Counted from the stretch's first letter, positions 44,635 through 55,864 are shown. The stretch: 64,000 nucleotides of DNA from Prionace glauca (GCA_037974335.1 CM075760.1:24227538-24291537), one strand, 5' to 3'. Numbers and translations: made by a program. Notes: generated by a model not told the origin, from the sequence alone.

Positions 44635-44790
44635 TGTGGAGGTTGGAGTCCTCTGTTACTGCTGCTGGTGGTCAAATTGAGGACTAAATATGTGGGTTAA
44701 ACCTGAGGTGTGTCAGAAATGTGTCCCAGCTGCTCTCTTCCATGGTTCAGAGCTCCCAGCCACAGAACAGAGGCTCGTTTAGAACTGTGT
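44635..44790 (+). other. 3' UTR region of gene E
   Basis: Mirrors the 3' flank of D, including CAGCTGCTCTCTTCCATGG. Confidence 0.6.
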
Positions 44791-44794
44791 TTAG

Positions 44795-45200
44795 AGTCAG
44801 GAAGTCAAATCCAAGTCCATTGACCTGAGGCCAACATTCAAAGTGCCAGCACCGGGGGAGTGCTGCATTATTAGAGCTGCTGCCTTTCGGGCGTGATGCC
44901 ACCCAAGTACCCCATCTGCCCCTTCAAGGACATAGATGTTGCCATGGATATGATTTTGAAGAAGAGTGGGGGGGTCTATCCCCAAAGTCCTGACCAATAT
45001 TTATCAATCAACATCACTACAAACAGATCATCTGCTTGTGATCATGTTGCTGCTTTTGGGATCTTGCTGTGTACACTTTAGCTGCCACAGTTCCTGCATT
45101 ACAACGATGACCACACTTCAAAGACACTTCATTGGTTGGAAAGTGCATTGGGAGACCCTGTGGTCCTGAAGGATGCTAAATGCAAGTTCTTAAATTTCAG
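44795..45200 (+). repeat. Interspersed repeat (CTTCATTGGTTGGAAAGTGC type)
   Basis: About 400 bp of a widespread vertebrate repeat: GTCCATTGACCTGAGGCCAA, GGGGAGTGCTGCATTATTAG, CAATATTTATCAATCAACAT, and the end TGCTAAATGCAAGTTCTT. A fragment also lies at 46650-46690. Confidence 0.65.
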
Positions 45201-46980
45201 ATTTGTGTTACCTGATCTTGATATCTGAATTTTAACTGACTTCAGCCACCTCCAACTTGCCATTTAATAAATGAACTTTGGATGGAAGAATATTTCAACC
45301 AGGTAAGGCAACACCAGGATGCTCCAGTGAGTAAGTTTTAAAAATAAGTTTACTCGTCAAGAAACATTTATTTCAAACTTTGGCTTTTATAATTTGACGT
45401 GGGTGATCAGTCTGTAGAAGGTTAACCCTCTCTGGCTCCTTTGAAAGGAATTCTTGTGGATTTGAACCTCAGCAGTCTGGTTCCTTCTTTGACTATAATT
45501 TACCTGGAACTCGATCCTGTGACTATTCAGTACTTGGCTGGCAAGGAAGATGTTGGGAATCTCTACTTTTATTCCCAAAGTGAACATTAGCCGACATCAG
45601 AGTTGGGCTGATTGTGTCATGACACTTGGTCAATTTGGATACAGATTAATTTAACCCAGATCCCCAATTACTTACACCACCTTCTCTCATTATCTTCAAA
45701 AGAAATACAATTGCAGAGTTTCATATTGATCCCATGATCTGATTCTATACCATCAGATATTCAGACAATTTCAAATTTTGAGATGAATCAGAGTTTGAAG
45801 TTCTCTCTTGAAAGTACATTTATTGTATTTGCACATTCTTTACATACACAGTAATTTAGATCATACCTTTTTACAGCAAATAAAACTCAGTTTTCTTTTT
45901 ACCATAAGCTTACATGTGACACTAATAAATAAACTTAAAAATAGTGATTGATTCTTTATTTATTAATTGTAACACAATTAAATCTCACTACTACTAGAAT
46001 TATTTATTTATTACTGATTGCTAGCTAATTAATACAGTAATCTTAATTAATATGCTTGTCACTACAAGATAGACTGGTTCAAAAAGACAGTTAACAGCTT
46101 TCTTCCTTATTAATCCTGACCAGACTGAACAATGAACCTTATTTGTCAGCTGGACTTTGGAAGAATATGATATCCTGTAGCTTATTAAAATTAGAAAATA
46201 ATTTCTTCCTTTAAACAATTTCTACCAGGTCTGCAGTTTCTGGAAACATTTCAGGTTATTCAGTGTTAATATTTATAAATAAAGATATTTATAAATATCG
46301 ATATTTATAAATATAGATATATATATAGATATTTATAAAGATATTTATAAATAAAGATATAATATTTATAAATAAAGATATAAAAAGTCTTTACGATATA
46401 ATTGTCTATTATATTGAGTCACTAACAATATCTTAATCAAAGTTCAATACTGAATCTGTTTCATGACTGGTTTTTAATATAGAATCAATTTGTAGCGAAT
46501 AAAGACAACTGACAGAAGGTGAACAGACTGTGAGAAACCACATGTTCGAGTTTAAAATGGCTTCCTTGACCTTGTTACTCAGAGCAATGAATATGGTATG
46601 GAAGTGATTGAATTTTAAAACTAAATTTGATTACCCAAGCCTGCAGTTTCCTCCATTACAACAGTCACGACAATTCACAGAACTTCATTCACTGTATAAT
46701 GCTTCAGGACAAAGGCAGAGTTAGATAGATTCCAGGTAAACAAGGTGCTGAAAGGTATTGGGGTAGGTGGGAATGTGGAGTTGAGATTTCAATCAGATCA
46801 GCCATGATCATGTTGAATGGCAGAACAGGCTCCTGATTCACATGTTCAGCTGACACCTTGTGGTTGTGAGAAGTGCTATAGAAATTCATTTTTTTCTTAT
46901 TCTCCACAATGTTGGATATATTACACTCAGTCCTTGCATCAAATTCATTGTTAAAGGCTTAGTCGAAATTTGACACATTT
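45201..46980. other. AT-rich intergenic DNA between E and F
   Basis: No gene recognised. Contains a simple repeat (46265-46385), a short copy of the preceding repeat near 46660 and a CR1-like 3' tail fragment (46740-46835). Confidence 0.5.
46265..46385. repeat. AT-rich simple repeat
   Basis: Repeats of ATATTTATAAATAAAG. Confidence 0.95.
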
Positions 46981-47069
46981 TGAATGATGGGCTGCTTTTC
47001 TCTAGAAACGAGAAGACTGAAGGGTGACCTGGTGGAAGTCTCTAAGATTATGAAGGGGTTCAATAATCC

Positions 47070-47211
47070 AATAGGGATTTCAGTGAGAAACCTCTTTACC
47101 CAGCGAGTGGTGAGAATGTGGAACTCACTACCACAGTGAGCGGTTGAGGTGAACAGCATGAATACAATGAAGGGGAAGCTAGATACATACATAGGGAGAA
47201 AGGAATAGAAC
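47070..47211 (+). mobile_element. CR1-like LINE E 3' tail downstream of F, first part
   Basis: Matches 28770-28905. It is cut at GGAATAGAA, where LINE A5 is inserted, and continues at 48642. Confidence 0.8.
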
Positions 47212-48641
47212 AAACAAACAAAGAACAAAACAGCACGGGAAACAGGCCCTTCGGCCCAACGAGCCCGCGCCGCCGTCCCATGGTCAGTGACCTATTCATG
47301 ACTCTAGTCTATGCCTACTGTGTGAGGATCAGGGAGGTCCAATATAGGGACAATTTGTTACCCAATCAATCAGCCTAAAAGCACATTTTTGGGATGTGGG
47401 AGGAAACCGGAGCACCCGGAGGAAACCCACGCAACCACGGGGAGAACGCACAAACTCCCACGGACACAGGCCCAACTCCATGTGTCTGCACAGCAACAGA
47501 GATAACCTCTGTGCTGCCATGATGCCCTCGAGATGGTAAGTGCCTGTGGATAAAAATTTCATTATTAAAGACTCTATACCCCTGAGACTAAACTGACCCC
47601 AAGCCTACAATGCTTAATAAGGCCTGCTATATCCCCCTATATGTAAACTGCTCATGTGGCTGTCCAAGTGACTCTTGAACAACCCTAGCGTGCCTGCTTC
47701 CACCACCTTACTCGGCAGTGCATTCCACATCCCCACTACCCTTTGTGTGAAAAACTGCCCTCTAACATTAGTCTTATATCTAACCCCCCTCACCCTAAGC
47801 CCATGACCCCTCGTTCTATCCATTTCTAATAGCGGAAAAAGCTTATCACCATCTACTCTATCTGTCCCCTTCATAATCTTATAAACCTCTATCAAATCCT
47901 CCCTCAGCCGACGTCTCTCAAGGGAAAACAGCCCAAGTGCGTTCAATCTTTCCTCGTAAGACAGCCCTTCCATACCAGGCAACATCCTGGTAAATCTCCT
48001 CTGCACTCTCTCCAGGATCTCTACATCCTTCCGGTAGTACGGCGACCAGAACTGGACGCAGTACTCCAGGTGAGGCCTAACCAACGTTCTATACAACTGC
48101 AACATCAGACTCCTACTCTTATATTCTATACCCCTTCCTATGAAGGCTAACATGCCATACGCTTTCCTCATCACATTCTGCACCTGCACCGACACCTTCA
48201 GGGACTTGTGTACCTGCACCCCCAGGTCTCTCTGCGTATCTATACTCCGGATAGTTCTACCTTTTATCATATAACTCCCTTCCACATTATTCCGGCCAAA
48301 GTGCATCACCTCGCATTTCTCCGGATTAAATTCCATTTGCCATCTATCTGCCCAATCTACCAGCCTATCTATGTCCTGTTGCATTGCCAGGCACTGCTCC
48401 TCAGTACCCGCCAATCCAACCAACTTAGTGTCATCAGCAAATTTGCTGATCACACCACCTACCCCCTCTTCCAAGTCATTAATGTATACTACAAATAGTA
48501 GAGGTCCTAGTACCGAGCCCTGCGGCACCCCACTGGTGACAGACCTCCAATTGGAAAAGGAGCCCTCCACTACTACCCGCTGTCTTCTCCTCCCAAGCCA
48601 GTTCTTCACCCATCTACATACCTGGCCTTGTATCCCATGAA
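47212..48641 (-). mobile_element. CR1-like LINE A, copy A5
   Basis: 3' UTR (47212-47600) and ORF2 C-terminal half (47614 up to 48641) including SGVPQGSVLGPLLF and KFADDTKLVGL. The frame is open across the whole retained part, about 340 codons. 5'-truncated. The empty site is preserved beside gene A. Confidence 0.95.
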
Positions 48642-49045
48642 GGATATGCTGATGGGGGGAGATGAAGAGGGGTGGGTGGAGGCTCATGTGGAACATAAAT
48701 ATTGACACAGACCGATTGAGCTGACTGACCTGGCCCCGTGCTGTAGACTCAATGGAACAGAGACAAATGTAATTATTGTAAATCTACCTGTCGTGGTGGA
48801 AAAACCTCTATTTACTATCCAGGATAGAATAAATGTCCTTCATCAGCTTTTATGGATCATTTCAGTGGAAATGTGCTCTCCTAGATTCAAAGAACATCAG
48901 CCCACTGGAAGCAAAGTCGTGAGACTGGCCAGTCCAGCAGAAAGAAACCCTCCAATCCTCTCACTTCACCCACTGTCAGAATGAACATGGTTCAGTCCCG
49001 GATGTGATTAACAACAGCAATAACAGCAGAATCCAACCCCTGTCA
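48642..49045 (-). other. 3' flank of gene F with rest of LINE E tail
   Basis: 48642-48780 completes the LINE E tail. 48840-49045 matches the 3' flanks of A (29100-29245), G and H, including GGCCAGTCCAGCAGAAAGAA, so it is probably conserved 3' UTR. Confidence 0.6.
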
Positions 49046-49972
49046 TCACTTGTGAATTTGCTGATGTCTCAGCAGTTGTGATGATTTAGTGAATCCTTTC
49101 CCACAGTCAGAGCAGGTAAATGGTCTCTCCCCAGTGTGAACTCGCTGGTGCGTCCGCAGGTTGGATGAATTACTGAATCCTTTCCCACACTGAGAGCAGG
49201 TGAATGGTCTGTCTCCAGTGTGAACTCGCTGGTGTGTCTGCAGGTGGGATGACTGAGTGAATGTTTTCCCACAGTCGGAGCAGGTGAATGGTCTCTCCCC
49301 AGTGTGCAATCGTCTGTGTTTTTGCAGATTTGATGCATAAGGGAAACGCTTCCCACACTCAGAGCAGATGAACGGCCTCTCCCCAGTGTGAACTCGCTGA
49401 TGTATCAACAGATAGGATGAATCAGTGAATCCCTTCCCACACTCGGAGCAGCTGAACTGTCTCTCCCTGGTGTGAATTCGCTGGTGCCTCTGCAGATTGG
49501 ATGAATTACTGAATCCCTTCCCACACTCAGAGCAGAGGAATGGCCTCTCCCTGGTGTGAACTCGCTCGTGTGTCTGCAGGTGAGATAACTGAGTGAATCC
49601 CTTCCCACACGCTGAGCACGTGAACCATTTCTCCCCGGTGTGTGCTCGCTGGTGCATCAGCAAGTTAGATGATTCACTGAATCCCTTCCCACAATCGGAG
49701 CAGGTGAATGGCTTCTCCCCGCTGTGAACCCGATTGTGTTTCTGCAGGTGGGATGAACTTTTGAATCCTTTCCCACACTCGGGGCAGGTGAATGGCCAGT
49801 CCCCTGTGTGAATTCGTTTGTGTGTCTGCAGGGAGGATGAATGAGCAAATCCCTTCCCACACTCCAAGCAAATGAATGGCCTGTCCCCAGTGTGGTTACA
49901 TCGATGAGTTTCCAGTTGGTGTGGGAAATTGAATCCTTTACCACAGTCTCCACATTTCCATGGCTTCTCCAT
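49046..49972 (-). CDS. C2H2 zinc-finger protein, gene F, 11 fingers
   Basis: 308 residues from [14 protein letters not shown]; an ATG five codons upstream (49987, MDTST) is equally usable. Eleven fingers with all ligands at 28-residue spacing, ending one Lys after the last. Linkers are mostly TGERPF, with TGDRPF, TGDWPF and TRERPF variants. All fingers look able to bind zinc. Nuclear, probably DNA-binding; target unknown. The leader exon starts at 50319 after an intact acceptor. Divergent partner of G. Confidence 0.92.
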   Translation of the reverse strand: MEKPWKCGDCGKGFNFPHQLETHRCNHTGDRPFICLECGKGFAHSSSLQTHKRIHTGDWPFTCPECGKGFKSSSHLQKHNRVHSGEKPFTCSDCGKGFSESSNLLMHQRAHTGEKWFTCSACGKGFTQLSHLQTHERVHTRERPFLCSECGKGFSNSSNLQRHQRIHTRERQFSCSECGKGFTDSSYLLIHQRVHTGERPFICSECGKRFPYASNLQKHRRLHTGERPFTCSDCGKTFTQSSHLQTHQRVHTGDRPFTCSQCGKGFSNSSNLRTHQRVHTGERPFTCSDCGKGFTKSSQLLRHQQIHK

Positions 49973-50319
49973 GGTGCTGGTGTCCATGTGTCTGTCGCAG
50001 TTTGACAGTCAGCTGAAGCCTCATCCACAACAAAACACCTGAACGGTCTCACCCCAATGTGACTGATGTCTTTTCAAGCTGTGTTGGAGTTTTTTCCACA
50101 GTCCGTTCACTGGAACACTCTCACTCGGATTTGTGTGACTCCATGCTTTTCCAATCACACTTATGGTTGAAATCTCTTGAAGCAGGCAGAACGATAAGTA
50201 TTTCTCTTTGTAGATTCCAAAGGCTGATGTTGTCCAGGCCCCAATGAATGGAGTTGATCTGTCAGATCACCACGAGTATTTATTTTGAGATTTCTGTCTG
50301 GAAATTCTCTTCTGATATC
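49973..50319 (-). other. Gene F leader (start of exon 2)
   Basis: Acceptor GTGTTACAG precedes GATATCAGAAGAG. Contains the finger remnant, more decayed than in D and E. Confidence 0.65.
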
Positions 50320-50654
50320 CTGTAACACAAATTTCCAAAATTCATCACTGTCAGTGCAACTTAGAAATTCAGAAAAGACAAGTCTAGTTTTTACAGAAAA
50401 TGCTTCACTTTTCCCCACTATTCTTACCCTGCTGTATCCCAATAAACAGCTTCCCAATTCTCCTAAAGGTGCCAATTCGTGTTGGTTAATGAATCAATGC
50501 TCATCACTTCCTGTTCAAATGTGTGTAATATGCAGCACTCATTACCTGGTTGGAGATATGGTGGGTGCAGCAAGTGGTCATGATCTGGAACTAGGTGCCC
50601 ACAGATCTGATAGTAGTGAAGGCAATTAAAGATTTCAAAATGAAATCTTTAATT

Positions 50655-50977
50655 GGGCGATACGGTGGCACAATGGTTAGCACTTCTACCTCATGGCACC
50701 AGGGTCCCAGGTTCAATTCTGGCTGGGGTCACTGTCTGCGTGAAGTTTGCATGTTCTCCCTGTGTCTGTATGGGCTTCCTCAGGGTGCTCCAGTTTCTTC
50801 CCACAGTCCAAAGATGTGCAGGTTAGGTGGATTGGCCATGGTAAATTGCCCCTTGGTCTCAGGGGGCTTAGCAGGATAAATGCATGGGGTTCTGGGAATA
50901 GGGTCTGGGTGGGATTGTGTTTGGTACAGACTCAATGACCCGAATGGCCTATATCTGTACTGTAGGGATTCTATGAC
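50655..50977 (+). mobile_element. HE1-like SINE, full length
   Basis: GATACGGTGGCACAATGGTT head, GGTTCAATTCTGG B box, GAAGTTTGCATGTTCTCCC body and CTGTAGGGATTCTATGAC tail. Confidence 0.9.
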
Positions 50978-51329
50978 AAACTGATGACAACTTGCCATAA
51001 AAACCAAACTGATTCATTGATGAACTACAGGGAAGGAAACTTGCCACCCGGTCTGGTTCTACACAAGACTCTGGGCACTGTGGGAGGAGGTAGAAATAGG
51101 AGAGGCCAGGGTGAAGGAGAGGGATTTTATACATCTACAACTCGACGAGAACTTTTGACAGAATCTCCCAAACCCCCGACTTCCACCACCAGGAAGGACC
51201 AAGGTAGCAGGTGGATGTGAACATCATCACCTCTGAGTTTCCCTCCAACTTACACATCACCCTATTTTGTCTGACATTCAGTGCTAAAAGAACAGAAATT
51301 TATCTAATATAAGTACTGGGAAGACTGAA

Positions 51330-51560
51330 CCCATTGTCTTCAATCCCCACTACAAACTCCACCCCCTCACCAAGAACTCTATCTTCCTGGCAACTGTCTG
51401 AAGCTGAACCTGGCTATTCACAACCATGGTGAAATATTTCACCCCAAGACGAGCTTCCAACCACATGTCCACATCATCATCAAGACTGCCTATTTCCACC
51501 TCAGTAACATTGCTCATCTCCACCCCAGTCTCAGCTCATCTGGAACTCTCATCATGATGT
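51330..51560 (+). mobile_element. L2-like LINE fragment
   Basis: Parallels 35440-35620: AAGACTGAACCCATTGTCTT, TTCCTGGCAACTGTCTGAAG, CACCCCAAGACGAGCTTCC. Confidence 0.6.
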
Positions 51561-52139
51561 GAAACTCAGGAGAATATGGATAATGGACGGGGAATGTTGA
51601 TTGAATTGTTCCACAGGGTTGGCATGGATTTCAATTGCCGAATGGATTCTTCCCATGTTGTAATGTCTCCATTGCTGGAAATGGATAACGTTGATATACT
51701 GCTATATATTTCAAGACAAGAAATAGGGAACCATAAACAACACAAGAAATACCAAACAACTATATTAAATATATCTCTATCCCATTCGAATTTACAGTTC
51801 ACATGAATATCAGCCCTCTCCTGGGAAACTTCCGCTTTAATTGTGAACATTAGATAAGACGCCATCCTATTAACCAAACGAATAAATGTGTCAAACCGAG
51901 CTCAGTGATGTCAGTGCCTTTGAGAGAAACAGATACCTAGATCTCGTCCTGCTCCTCATTCCGCTGTTCGTCTGTAAGCTTTCCAGAGTCTGCAACCTCC
52001 CTGGATTCACTTCCTTTCTCTTCAGATGCTGCAAGTCCCCAATTTCCCCCAGAATGAGGAAAGAAATGGAAAGGGGGAGACATTGATTTCCTCCCAGATG
52101 TTGCCCAGAGGAGGAAGTTTCACTCTGAAACACATTAGT

Positions 52140-52530
52140 GGACTTCCGCATTGTGACATCACAATGGAACCCTGCCAATAGGAATCACTCTGCTCCGCGA
52201 TGACGTCTCCGGGTTCCAGTCGCAGGCCGGACCAGGGAGCCCCGCCCCCATCCACTGTTCCCCTCCCTCTGCCCCTCCTCCAGACAAGGTTTCCAGACAA
52301 GCGACTGGCGGCTCCGGCCAGAGCGAGAAGCCGCTCGGTTGTGGCCCCCTCCCCTCGGGGCTGCACATGTCGAAGGGAGAGGGGGACGCTGCGCATGTGC
52401 AGAGGAGTGCCCGCCCCCTGACCCTCATGCTGAGGTAGACCAATGGAAAGAGTTGGAGGACCGGAAGGGCTCTGGTCCTCCAGCCAATCAGAGCTCCCTC
52501 ATTGTCTGAATGCGGAGTTGGACAATGTGC
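52140..52530. promoter_or_regulatory. Bidirectional GC-rich promoter of genes F and G
   Basis: Very similar to 30760-31130: GAGCCCCGCCCCC GC box, GGCGGCTCCGGCCAGAGCGA, CTGCGCATGTGC, GACCAATGG and GCCAATCAGAG CCAAT boxes, and GATGACGTCTC. No TATA box. Confidence 0.75.
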
Positions 52531-52611
52531 CCAACAAAATTGCTGCTACTCTCTCTCTGAATGAAGATTGAGCTTCAGATAGACTCAAGCTTCCTCCTGT
52601 CTTCACCATCT
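52531..52611 (+). other. Predicted first exon of gene G (3' part)
   Basis: Ends CACCATCT before GTGAGTAAAA (donor at 52612), as in gene B. Start not visible. Confidence 0.5.
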
Positions 52612-53816
52612 GTGAGTAAAACACTTGCTTTTCTCCCCCCAAATTTTGATTTTGGGCTTCAATTTTGAACTTCCAGGTCACACTCGCTGACTAAAATTCA
52701 TCCTCAGATTCTTCATGTATCTGTAACCAGGTAATACAGTGTATTACACACATCATCAGGCTGTTCATTTATGTCCAATGTAAAACGTAGCTGTTAGCTT
52801 GAAGATTTTCAGCTCTCTGTGTCCAGAACAGGCGTCATGATATGGGTATGCCGGCGTTGGACTGGCGTAAACACAGTAAAAAGTCTGACAACACCAGGTT
52901 TTAGTCCAACCGATTTATTTAATAATAGACTCACAAGCTTTCGGGGTTAGTCCCTTCATCAGGTGAATGGAGAGTTCTGGCCTCAGACAGAGCATATAAA
53001 GCACAGACAGTTTAGAGATTACTGATTAGAATGCGAATCCTTACACCTAACCTGCTGTTCAAGACCTGAAGTGTCTGACAATGTGAGTGGAAGGAGCACT
53101 CATCACAGGTTAAAGAGATGTGTATTGTCTCCAGACAGTACAGTAAGTGAGGTTGTGCAAACCCAGACAAGATCCTTGTTGAGACCGTCCTCATGTGTGC
53201 GGAACTTGGCTATCAAGTTCCGCACACATGAGGACGGTCTCAACAGGGATCGTGGGTTCATGTCGCACTATCTGTAACCCCCATGACTTGCCTGGGTTTG
53301 CAAAACCCCACTTACTGTACTATCTGGAGACAATACACATCTCTTTAACCTGTGATGAGTGCTCCTTCCACTCACATTGTCAGCCACTTCAGGTCTTGAA
53401 CAGCAGGTTAAGTGTAAGGATTCGCATTCTAATCAGTAATCTCTGTGCTTTATATGCTCTGTCTGAGGCCAGAACTCTCCATTCACCTGACGAAGGGACT
53501 AACCCCGAAAGCTTGTGAGTCTATTATCAAATAAATCGGTTGGACTAAAACCTGGTGTTGTCAGACTTTTTACTGTGTCCAGGACAGGCAGCAGGGAGCA
53601 TGAATCTGTCAATCAGCCTCGATCAGCACCTTCAGAAGAATTGGGAGGATGAATGTTAGACACAGCAGAGTGAGAATGGAGGGAGAGTGTGTGGGATGGA
53701 GATTTACAGCTTTTGGGGAATGAGAGAGGAAAGAATATTCCATAAAAACTAGAATTGTCTGTTCTGAATTTCAGTGCTGTATTGAAAGTGATGTATTTTG
53801 TAAATTCCTTTTACAG
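52612..53816 (+). other. Predicted intron 1 of gene G
   Basis: From GTGAGT to TTTTACAG at 53816. The inverted Penelope-like dimer takes up about 740 bp; the remainder resembles the gene B intron near the acceptor. Confidence 0.6.
52834..53573. mobile_element. Inverted dimer of Penelope-like tail with 16-bp target-site duplication
   Basis: Two inverted arms of about 350 bp meet at GGAACTTGGCTATCAAGTTCC (53208-53228 region). Both ends show the 3' tail (CAGTAAAAAGTCTGACAACA at left, its complement at right); the left end also has the terminal CATGATATGGGTATGCC. Flanks TGTGTCCAGAACAGGC (52818-52833) and TGTGTCCAGGACAGGC (53574-53589) differ by one base. The dimer therefore appears to have inserted as one unit. 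Confidence 0.85.
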
Positions 53817-54313
53817 GATATTAGAAGGTGAGGAATTTACAGACAGAAATCTCAAATCAAACATCACAAAAACATCTGACAGAGTCACTCAATTCATCGA
53901 GACCTGAATGCTCTTGGCCTTTGAATCCAGAAAGAGAAATGTTTCTCTGTTCTGTCTGCTTTTGCACTCTTGAAACATCAGTATGACTGGTACAGCAGAC
54001 ACGGACATACACTCTCCCACAGACTCACGCTCCCCCACACACACACACGCACACTCCCCCACACACACTCACACACACCCACACACTTCCCCCCCAACAC
54101 ACACACACTCCCCCCTCTCCACACATACCCACCCATCCCCGCCTTCTTCCCCCCCGCCCCGTCCTCACACTCCCATGCATTGACTGTGGAAAGAGCTTGT
54201 CAGTTACACAGCCATAAAAAATGTTGCATCAAAACAGCAGGGTGTCATAATCTTGTTCTGTGTGAGACTTCAACTGATGGTCAAACCTGGAGCAACACAA
54301 GGACACCTCCAAC
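53817..54313 (+). other. Gene G leader (start of exon 2)
   Basis: GATATTAGAAGGTGAGG start; contains a C/A-rich simple repeat (54010-54175) and a decayed finger remnant (GACTGTGGAAAGAGCTTGTC, GTGAGACTTCAACTGATGG). Total about 500 bp. Confidence 0.65.
54010..54175. repeat. CA/CCCC-rich simple repeat
   Basis: ACACACAC and CCCCCC runs within the gene G leader. A long ORF here is compositional. Confidence 0.95.
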
Positions 54314-55156
54314 ATGGAGAAACCGTGGAAATGTGGGGACTGTGGGAAGGGTTGCAAAAGCCCCTCTGAGCTGCAAACTCATCAACGTATTCACACTGGA
54401 GAGAAGCCATACACCTGCTCTGTATGTGGGAAGGGGTTCACTCGGTTATCTCATCTGCAGCGACATCGACTGGTTCACACTGGAGAAAGAGCGTTCATCT
54501 GCTTTGAGTGTGGGGACGGATTTGCTAATTTACCCAGTCTGCAGAGACACCAGCGCGTTCACACTGGAGAGAGACCATTCACCTGCGCAGAGTGCGGTAA
54601 AGGATTTACGCATTTATCCAACCTGTCGAAACACAAAATCACTCACAGCAATGAGAGACCCTTTAAATGCACTGACTGTGAGAGTGGTTTCAATAGCTCT
54701 CGGGAACTGATGATTCATCAGCGCATTCACACTGGGGAGAGACCGTTCAGCTGCTCTCACTGCACAAAGAGATTTAGGACGCCATCCCACCTGCGGGAGC
54801 ACCAGAGAATTCACACCAGAGAGAGACCATTCACCTGCTCTGTGTGTGGGAAAGGATTCACTCATTCATCCAGCCTGCTGAGCCACAATCTCACTCACAC
54901 CCAGGAGAGACCTTTTAAATGCTCTGATTGTGGACGTGGTTTCAAATGTTCTCGGGATCTGATGCTCCACCAGCGCACTCACACTGAGGAGAGACTGTTC
55001 AGCTGCTCTCACTGCACAAAAACGTTCAAAACCTCATCCAATCTGCAGCAACACCAGCGAGTTCACACTGGGGAGAGACCGTTCATCTGCTGTGTGTGTG
55101 GGAAGGGATTCACTCAGTCATCCAGTATGCGGAGACACCAGCAAGTTCACAAGTGA
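54314..55156 (+). CDS. C2H2 zinc-finger protein, gene G, 10 fingers
   Basis: 280 residues from [14 protein letters not shown]. Ten complete fingers (first Cys at 7, 35, ... 259), ending one Lys after finger 10. Fingers 4-6 (residues 91-174) and 7-9 (175-258) form a duplicated three-finger module: both have a CGKGFTH finger, a C.DC..GF..SR.L finger and the unusual CSHCTK finger. Finger 1 has Cys in place of the core Phe (CGKGCKS), so its fold may be weak. Linkers SNERPFK, TQERPFK and TRERPF occur at matching places. Probably nuclear DNA-binding; target unknown. Divergent partner of F. Confidence 0.93.
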   Translation: MEKPWKCGDCGKGCKSPSELQTHQRIHTGEKPYTCSVCGKGFTRLSHLQRHRLVHTGERAFICFECGDGFANLPSLQRHQRVHTGERPFTCAECGKGFTHLSNLSKHKITHSNERPFKCTDCESGFNSSRELMIHQRIHTGERPFSCSHCTKRFRTPSHLREHQRIHTRERPFTCSVCGKGFTHSSSLLSHNLTHTQERPFKCSDCGRGFKCSRDLMLHQRTHTEERLFSCSHCTKTFKTSSNLQQHQRVHTGERPFICCVCGKGFTQSSSMRRHQQVHK

Positions 55157-55440
55157 TGACTGGTGTTGGATTCTGCTGTTATTTTGCTGTTAATCACATC
55201 CAGGACTGAACCATGTTCATTCTGACAGTTGGTGAAATGGGAGGGTCGGAGAGTTTCTTTCTGCTGGACTGGCTGGACTCATGACTTTGCTTCCAGTGGG
55301 CTGATGCTCTTTGAGCCTGGGAGAGCACATTTCCACTGAAATGACACACAAAAGCTGATGAAGGACATTTATTTTATCCTGGATAGTAAATAATGTTTTT
55401 CCTATCACGACAGGTAGATCTGAAATAAATACAGAAAGAA
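55157..55440 (+). other. 3' UTR region of gene G
   Basis: Conserved with the flanks of A, F and H (TTTCTTTCTGCTGGACTGGC). A candidate polyadenylation signal AATAAA lies at 55424-55429. Confidence 0.6.
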
Positions 55441-55562
55441 CTGGAAAAATGCAGCATGTCTAGCAGCATCTGTGAAGAGAGAAACAGAGTTAATATTTTG
55501 CACTACAAGATTGAGAATCAATCTAGTAAACCTCCTCTGAACTACTTCCATGATGTTTATAA
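55441..55562. repeat. Fragments of common repeats
   Basis: AACTGGAAAAATGCAGCATG and GTAAACCTCCTCTGAACTAC, from a SINE-like repeat and a LINE. Confidence 0.5.
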
Positions 55563-55565
55563 AAT

Positions 55566-55862
55566 GGGACAGCACAGTGCACTGCTGCATCACAACACCA
55601 GGGATCCAGGTTCAATTCCAGCCCAGGTCACTGTCTGTGTGGAGTTTGCACATTCTCCCCATGTCTGTGTGGGTTTCATCCAGGTGCTCCAGTTTCCTCC
55701 CAAAGACCAAAGGTATGTGGGTTAGGTTGATTGGCTATGCTAAATTTGTGTTAGGGGGATTAGCAGGATAAATGTGTGGGATTATGGGAAGAGGACCTGT
55801 GTTGGGTACAGACTCAATGGGCAGAATGGCCTCTGGGTGTACTGAAGGGATTCTATGATCCT
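55566..55862 (+). mobile_element. HE1-like SINE
   Basis: GGACAGCACAGTGCACTGCT head, GTTCAATTCCAG B box, body, and GAAGGGATTCTATGATCC tail. Confidence 0.88.
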
Positions 55863-55864
55863 TT

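Larger units (their letters stand above)
50320..52139 (-). other. Predicted intron 1 of gene F
   Basis: Holds a SINE, an L2-like fragment (51330-51560), and near 51790-51900 a stretch that matches intron 1 of gene B. 51900-52090 corresponds to the first-exon region of gene A (CCCCAATTTCCCCCAGAATG), but the GTAAGG donor of A reads GAAAGG here, so another donor must be used. Confidence 0.5.

Noticed and set aside
53970-54710. 246-codon ORF through the gene G leader
   Set aside because: It is mostly a CA/CCCC simple repeat joined to the shifted frame of the finger array; the MEKPWK frame has the family evidence.
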